This document shows positions 6,372-9,193 of a stretch of DNA of 9,193 nt, piece by piece (position 1 is the first letter of the stretch; every line of letters starts with the position of its first letter). The position numbers and the translations under genes were made by a program. The DNA is taken from contig JALSKY010000168.1 in assembly GCA_026988585.1 (NCBI GenBank), forward strand, positions 1 to 9,193, written 5' to 3'. The notes beneath the pieces were generated by a model. The model was not told the DNA's origin and ran no database searches. It saw nothing but the letters and a program-made list of their open reading frames with translations. The DNA comes from Deltaproteobacteria bacterium. Its GTDB lineage: Bacteria; Desulfobacterota; Dissulfuribacteria; Dissulfuribacterales; QOAL01.

Positions 6372-8429
6372 ATGGATCTGTCAGGAGATATGGTCTTAGG
6401 CATAAACGATGGAAAAGATGCCAGGTTTATCCTGAACTCATCCTATGAGCCTGCAGGAGATCAGCCCGGGGCCATTGAGTCCCTGGTGGATAATATGGGC
6501 AGGGGCGAGCGGTTTCAGACCCTGCTCGGTGTTACCGGTTCCGGGAAGACCTTTACCATGGCCAATGTAATTGCCCGCCTTGGGCGCCCCGCCCTGATCA
6601 TAGCACCAAACAAGACCCTGGCCGCCCAGCTCTTCAATGAGTTCAAACAGCTGTTTCCTGAAAATGCTGTGGAATATTTCGTGAGCTATTATGACTATTA
6701 TCAGCCAGAGGCATATATCCCATCTACTGATACATATATCGAGAAGGACTCTGCCATCAACGATTTCATTGACCGGCTGCGCCATTCCGCCACCTACTCC
6801 CTTCTGACCCGGAGGGATGTGATAATAGTGGCAAGTGTCTCCTGTATCTACGGTCTCGGATCCCCGGAGGAATATAATGAGATGCAGCTCTATCTCAGGG
6901 AGGGCGAGGAGATGGAGCGCGGCGAGATACTCTCCCGCCTGGTGAACATGCTTTATGAGCGTTCAGATCTGGATTTTCATCGCGGGACCTTCAGGGTACG
7001 AGGGGACATAATCGAGATATTTCCCGCCTATGAAGAGGAGAAAGGGATCAGGGTCGAGCTGTTCGGCGATGAGATCGAACAGTTGAGTATCATAGATCCG
7101 CTTACAGGCAAGAGGTTGAGCGGGATCCGGGATGCGGTGATCTTTCCATCCAGCCATTATGTGGCATCCAGAAGGAGTCTTCAGCGGGCCATAATGGATA
7201 TAAAGGAGGAGTTGGAGGAGAGAATTCGTTTTTTCCAGCTTGAAAATCGGTTGGTTGAGGCACAGCGTATCGAGCAGAGGACCAATCTGGATATAGAGAT
7301 GCTTCAGGAGCTAGGCTACTGTCATGGAATCGAAAACTATTCTCGGCATCTTACCGGCCGCTCTCCAGGCCAGCCTCCTCCCACCCTTCTGGACTATTTT
7401 CCTCCTGACTTCGTCACCTTTATTGACGAGAGCCATATAACGGTCCCCCAACTCAGGGGGATGTATGCCGGAGATCGTTCCAGGAAGGAGACTCTGGTGG
7501 AGTTCGGATTCAGACTGCCTTCAGCCCTGGACAACCGTCCCCTTATGTTTCAGGAGTTTGAGAGGGCTGTTGGGCAGGTGGTCTTTGTTTCTGCCACTCC
7601 TGGTCCTTATGAGCTGGAGCAGAGCGGGGAGAGGGTAGTGGAGCAGATCATCAGGCCTACAGGACTGGTTGATCCCAGGATGGAGGTCAGGCCTGCAGAG
7701 AACCAGGTTGATGATCTGCTTGCAGAGATACGCAGGACAGTGGAAAAGGGAGAACGTATTCTGGTTACCACCCTGACAAAACGGATGGCTGAAGAGCTTA
7801 CAGATTATTACGGTTCAGTTGGAGTCAGGGTGGAGTATCTCCATTCAGACATAAAGACCGTTGAGCGTAGTCAGCTCATACGAGGGCTCCGCAGGGGAGA
7901 TTTCGATGTTCTCATAGGTATCAACCTACTGCGGGAGGGGCTGGATCTGCCTGAAGTATCGGTGGTTGCTGTTCTTGATGCGGACAAGGAGGGGTTCCTC
8001 CGTTCGGAACGCTCACTGATCCAGGTCGCTGGCAGGGCCGCCAGGAATGCTGCAGGAGTTGTGATACTGTATGCGGACAGGATGACCAGGGCCATGAGGG
8101 ATGCCATCTCCGAGACGGAACGGAGAAGAAAGATCCAGATGGAATACAACAGGAGACATGGTATTGTCCCAAGAACCGTGAGCAAGCAGGCAGATGATGC
8201 CCTGAGTTCTCTATATGATCAGGAGCAGGAAGCCCTTCAGGTTGCAGAAAATCCCGCCCTTTATGAATCTGTTCCAGTTGATGATAGCGGCAGACCTGAC
8301 AGGGAAGGCGTCTTGAGGATCATATCACAACTGGAAGAGGAGATGCGGCGGGCTGCAGACGCCCTGGAATTTGAGCAGGCCGCTGCCTTACGCGACAGGA
8401 TACGGGAGTTGCAGAGGCTTCTTTCCTGA
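6372..8429 (+). CDS. uvrB: UvrABC system protein B (excinuclease ABC subunit B)
   Basis: This damage-verification subunit of nucleotide excision repair is loaded on DNA by UvrA and then recruits UvrC. From ATG 6372 it is 685 residues (E. coli 673). FILNSSYEPAGDQPGAI at 19-35 opens the family core. Walker A is GVTGSGKT at 53-60, and YYDYYQPEAYIP at 106-117 is the beta-hairpin that clamps one DNA strand. IDESH at 351-355 is Walker B, SATPG at 407-411 is motif III and QVAGRAARN at 551-559 is motif VI, where QTIGRAARN or QTMGRAARN is more usual. The UVR motif that contacts UvrC covers about 649-684 (QLEEEMRRAADALEFEQAAA...). The start is uncertain. ATG 6372 (AAGGAG two bases ahead), ATG 6390 (AGGAG two bases ahead), GTG 6351 and GTG 6327 are all in frame before the conserved core. 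The gene is divergent from glnS, and no recognisable LexA box was found upstream. Confidence 0.96.
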   Translation: MDLSGDMVLGINDGKDARFILNSSYEPAGDQPGAIESLVDNMGRGERFQTLLGVTGSGKTFTMANVIARLGRPALIIAPNKTLAAQLFNEFKQLFPENAVEYFVSYYDYYQPEAYIPSTDTYIEKDSAINDFIDRLRHSATYSLLTRRDVIIVASVSCIYGLGSPEEYNEMQLYLREGEEMERGEILSRLVNMLYERSDLDFHRGTFRVRGDIIEIFPAYEEEKGIRVELFGDEIEQLSIIDPLTGKRLSGIRDAVIFPSSHYVASRRSLQRAIMDIKEELEERIRFFQLENRLVEAQRIEQRTNLDIEMLQELGYCHGIENYSRHLTGRSPGQPPPTLLDYFPPDFVTFIDESHITVPQLRGMYAGDRSRKETLVEFGFRLPSALDNRPLMFQEFERAVGQVVFVSATPGPYELEQSGERVVEQIIRPTGLVDPRMEVRPAENQVDDLLAEIRRTVEKGERILVTTLTKRMAEELTDYYGSVGVRVEYLHSDIKTVERSQLIRGLRRGDFDVLIGINLLREGLDLPEVSVVAVLDADKEGFLRSERSLIQVAGRAARNAAGVVILYADRMTRAMRDAISETERRRKIQMEYNRRHGIVPRTVSKQADDALSSLYDQEQEALQVAENPALYESVPVDDSGRPDREGVLRIISQLEEEMRRAADALEFEQAAALRDRIRELQRLLS

Positions 8430-8431
8430 TT

Positions 8432-8452
8432 CTCATGATCCCGGATTATGAG
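8432..8452 (+). other. Stem-loop just after the uvrB stop
   Basis: CTCATGATC and GATTATGAG form a nine-pair stem (one G-T wobble) around a three-base CCG loop, starting two bases after the uvrB stop codon. No T tract follows, so it is not a classic terminator. It may protect the 3' end of the message or pause polymerase before the terminator further down. Confidence 0.45.
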
Positions 8453-8495
8453 CTTGGGTGAAGAGATATTGGGAAAATATAGCAGTTAACCACCC

Positions 8496-8519
8496 AATAA
8501 TTCAGCTGAATTATTTTTT
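8496..8519 (+). terminator. Candidate rho-independent terminator of uvrB
   Basis: A perfect 20-base palindrome at 8496-8515 (AATAATTCAG then CTGAATTATT) is followed directly by more T, giving an unbroken run of six T at 8514-8519. Folded with an AGCT loop it makes an eight-pair stem. The stem is AT-rich and hence weak, but the T run and its place 66 bases after the uvrB stop fit a terminator separating uvrB from the NifA-like gene. Confidence 0.55.
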
Positions 8520-8719
8520 CAGGAGACCCTGATTCCATAGTCAGAAGTCAGGAGTGGTTCTACTGCTGCCCTTTTTTCATGATTTGTGTGGGAAAACCTT
8601 TGTGAAAGATTTGCATATTTTTTACAACATTGTAAACTTACCATTTCGAGTTTGTCTCTCCCTTGGGGAGAAAATTGTAAAAAGTTTTTGAAAATAAGAC
8701 GAGTTCGCTTTGTTAAGCC
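8520..8719. other. AT-rich leader region of the NifA-like gene
   Basis: This stretch holds no convincing gene. A minus-strand reading frame across it overlaps the start of the NifA-like gene and resembles nothing I know. The right half is visibly AT-rich. It contains the TTTACAA-CA-TTGTAAA dyad, a further TTGTAAA at 8675-8681, and a TCTCCC-TTG-GGGAGA stem near 8657-8671. A possible promoter is TTGCAT (8611-8616) with TAAACT (8633-8638), 16 bases apart, but the -35 match is poor. I found no sigma-54 type -24/-12 element and no NifA upstream site (TGT-N10-ACA). Confidence 0.4.
8621..8636. promoter_or_regulatory. Perfect dyad, possible operator of the NifA-like gene
   Basis: TTTACAA, a CA centre and TTGTAAA form a 16-base site with exact 7 bp arms, about 85 bases before the start of the NifA-like gene. 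A third copy of the half-site (TTGTAAA) lies 45 bases downstream at 8675. Two-fold symmetry with a short centre is typical of dimeric helix-turn-helix repressors or activators. I cannot assign it to a known regulator, and chance occurrence in AT-rich DNA is possible. Confidence 0.35.
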
Positions 8720-9193
8720 ATGAACAATATAAACCTTGCAGCAAAAAACAGATATTTTCTGGGAAGTAGGCTCCCCCAAAGGAGACAGATCCAGGAACTG
8801 ACCTGTCTCTATGAGGTTACCCGGGCCCTTTCATCCACCCTGAATCTCAAAAATGCCCTGGCGAGGGTGCTGGAGATCATGGAAGAGAGCCTTGGGATGA
8901 TCAGGGGTACCATTTGCATTCTGAAACCGGAGAGCCCGGAGGTGCAGATAGAGGTTGCCCACGGTATCAGCAGGGCTGCTCAGAAAAAGGGGCGTTACCG
9001 GTTGGGTGAAGGTATAACAGGCACTGTGGTGGAGACAGGAGAGCCGATAATAATCCCCAATATCAGCCAGGATCCCCGCTTCCTGAACAAGACAGGCAGC
9101 CATTCAAAGGGAGATGGCGATGAACCGGTCTCCTTTATCTGTGTGCCTATCAAACATGGTAAAAGGGCCATTGGGGCACTTAGTGTGGACCGA
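8720..9193 (+). CDS. NifA-like sigma-54 activator, N-terminal GAF part (partial at right edge)
   Basis: The frame runs open from ATG 8720 to the last base, giving 158 residues. An in-frame TAA at 8714 rules out an earlier start. After a basic N-terminal stretch, ELTCLYEVTRALSSTLNL at 26-43 leads into a GAF domain. GRYRLGEGITGTVVETGEPI at 91-110, then NISQDPRFLNKTG at 114-126 and SFICVPIK at 138-145, are strongly reminiscent of the sensory domain of NifA, the activator of nitrogenase genes. By family knowledge an AAA+ sigma-54 interaction domain and a Fis-type helix-turn-helix should follow beyond the window. In some NifA proteins the GAF domain responds to 2-oxoglutarate or to the partner NifL. 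The ATG lacks a clear Shine-Dalgarno. A related GAF activator (VnfA, AnfA or another sigma-54 regulator) cannot be excluded without the rest of the gene. Confidence 0.72.
   Translation, partial: MNNINLAAKNRYFLGSRLPQRRQIQELTCLYEVTRALSSTLNLKNALARVLEIMEESLGMIRGTICILKPESPEVQIEVAHGISRAAQKKGRYRLGEGITGTVVETGEPIIIPNISQDPRFLNKTGSHSKGDGDEPVSFICVPIKHGKRAIGALSVDR

Noticed and set aside
8657..8671. TCTCCC-TTG-GGGAGA hairpin as a terminator or riboswitch
   Set aside because: It is followed by A-rich sequence rather than T on the plus strand, has no T run on the minus strand, and is too small to match a known riboswitch.
8520..8719. Sigma-54 promoter, NifA upstream site or Rex box before the NifA-like gene
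   Set aside because: No GG/GC pair at -24/-12 spacing and no TGT-N10-ACA was seen. TTGTGAAA near 8601 resembles one Rex half-site, but the second half is absent.
8519..8779. 86-codon minus-strand reading frame in the leader of the NifA-like gene
   Set aside because: It runs into the NifA-like coding start and overlaps the terminator T run. It has no recognisable domain or convincing ribosome binding site.
1..9193. Mobile elements, CRISPR arrays, tRNA or rRNA genes, defence or toxin-antitoxin modules
   Set aside because: No transposase-like protein, terminal inverted repeats, spaced direct repeats or cloverleaf was seen. Nearly all sequence is accounted for by conserved housekeeping genes.

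Overview
This window reads as an ordinary chromosomal housekeeping segment, probably from a deltaproteobacterium-type (Desulfobacterota) organism. Three things point that way, all by inference: a bacterial-type glnS beside gltX, a GluRS with a long NYRKGDPKFF-type segment I associate with that group, and a NifA-like activator. Genes look to be of roughly balanced base composition. The region before the last gene is visibly richer in A and T. No taxonomic search could be run, so the assignment is tentative.

Layout. The left edge (1-1333, plus strand) is the end of an aromatic amino acid operon. It holds the last 47 codons of chorismate synthase (aroC), overlapped by a TTG-started prephenate dehydrogenase (tyrA), then a small DUF167/YggU protein. 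After a 125-base AT-rich gap comes a soluble, PAS-containing sensor histidine kinase (1459-2652, plus strand) with no response regulator beside it.

The kinase converges on two minus-strand genes, gltX (2810-4354) and glnS (4456-6156). These are two related class I aminoacyl-tRNA synthetases in the same orientation, with glnS upstream, about 100 bases apart and probably co-transcribed. uvrB (6372-8429, plus strand) is divergent from glnS and encodes a full-length excision repair helicase-like subunit. It is followed by a hairpin and then a good candidate intrinsic terminator. The last gene (8720 to the edge, plus strand) is the N-terminal part of a GAF-domain, NifA-like sigma-54 activator. Its leader contains a perfect 7+7 bp dyad that could be an operator.

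How the genes work together. aroC and tyrA are consecutive in the chorismate-to-tyrosine route. gltX and glnS together imply that Gln-tRNA(Gln) is made directly rather than only by amidation of Glu-tRNA(Gln). The kinase, uvrB and the NifA-like gene are separate functions with no visible link to these pathways. I looked for mobile elements, CRISPR arrays, toxin-antitoxin or defence modules, tRNAs and long repeats and saw none. I do not see evidence for a novel multi-gene system here. The points worth a second look are modest and are listed as findings.
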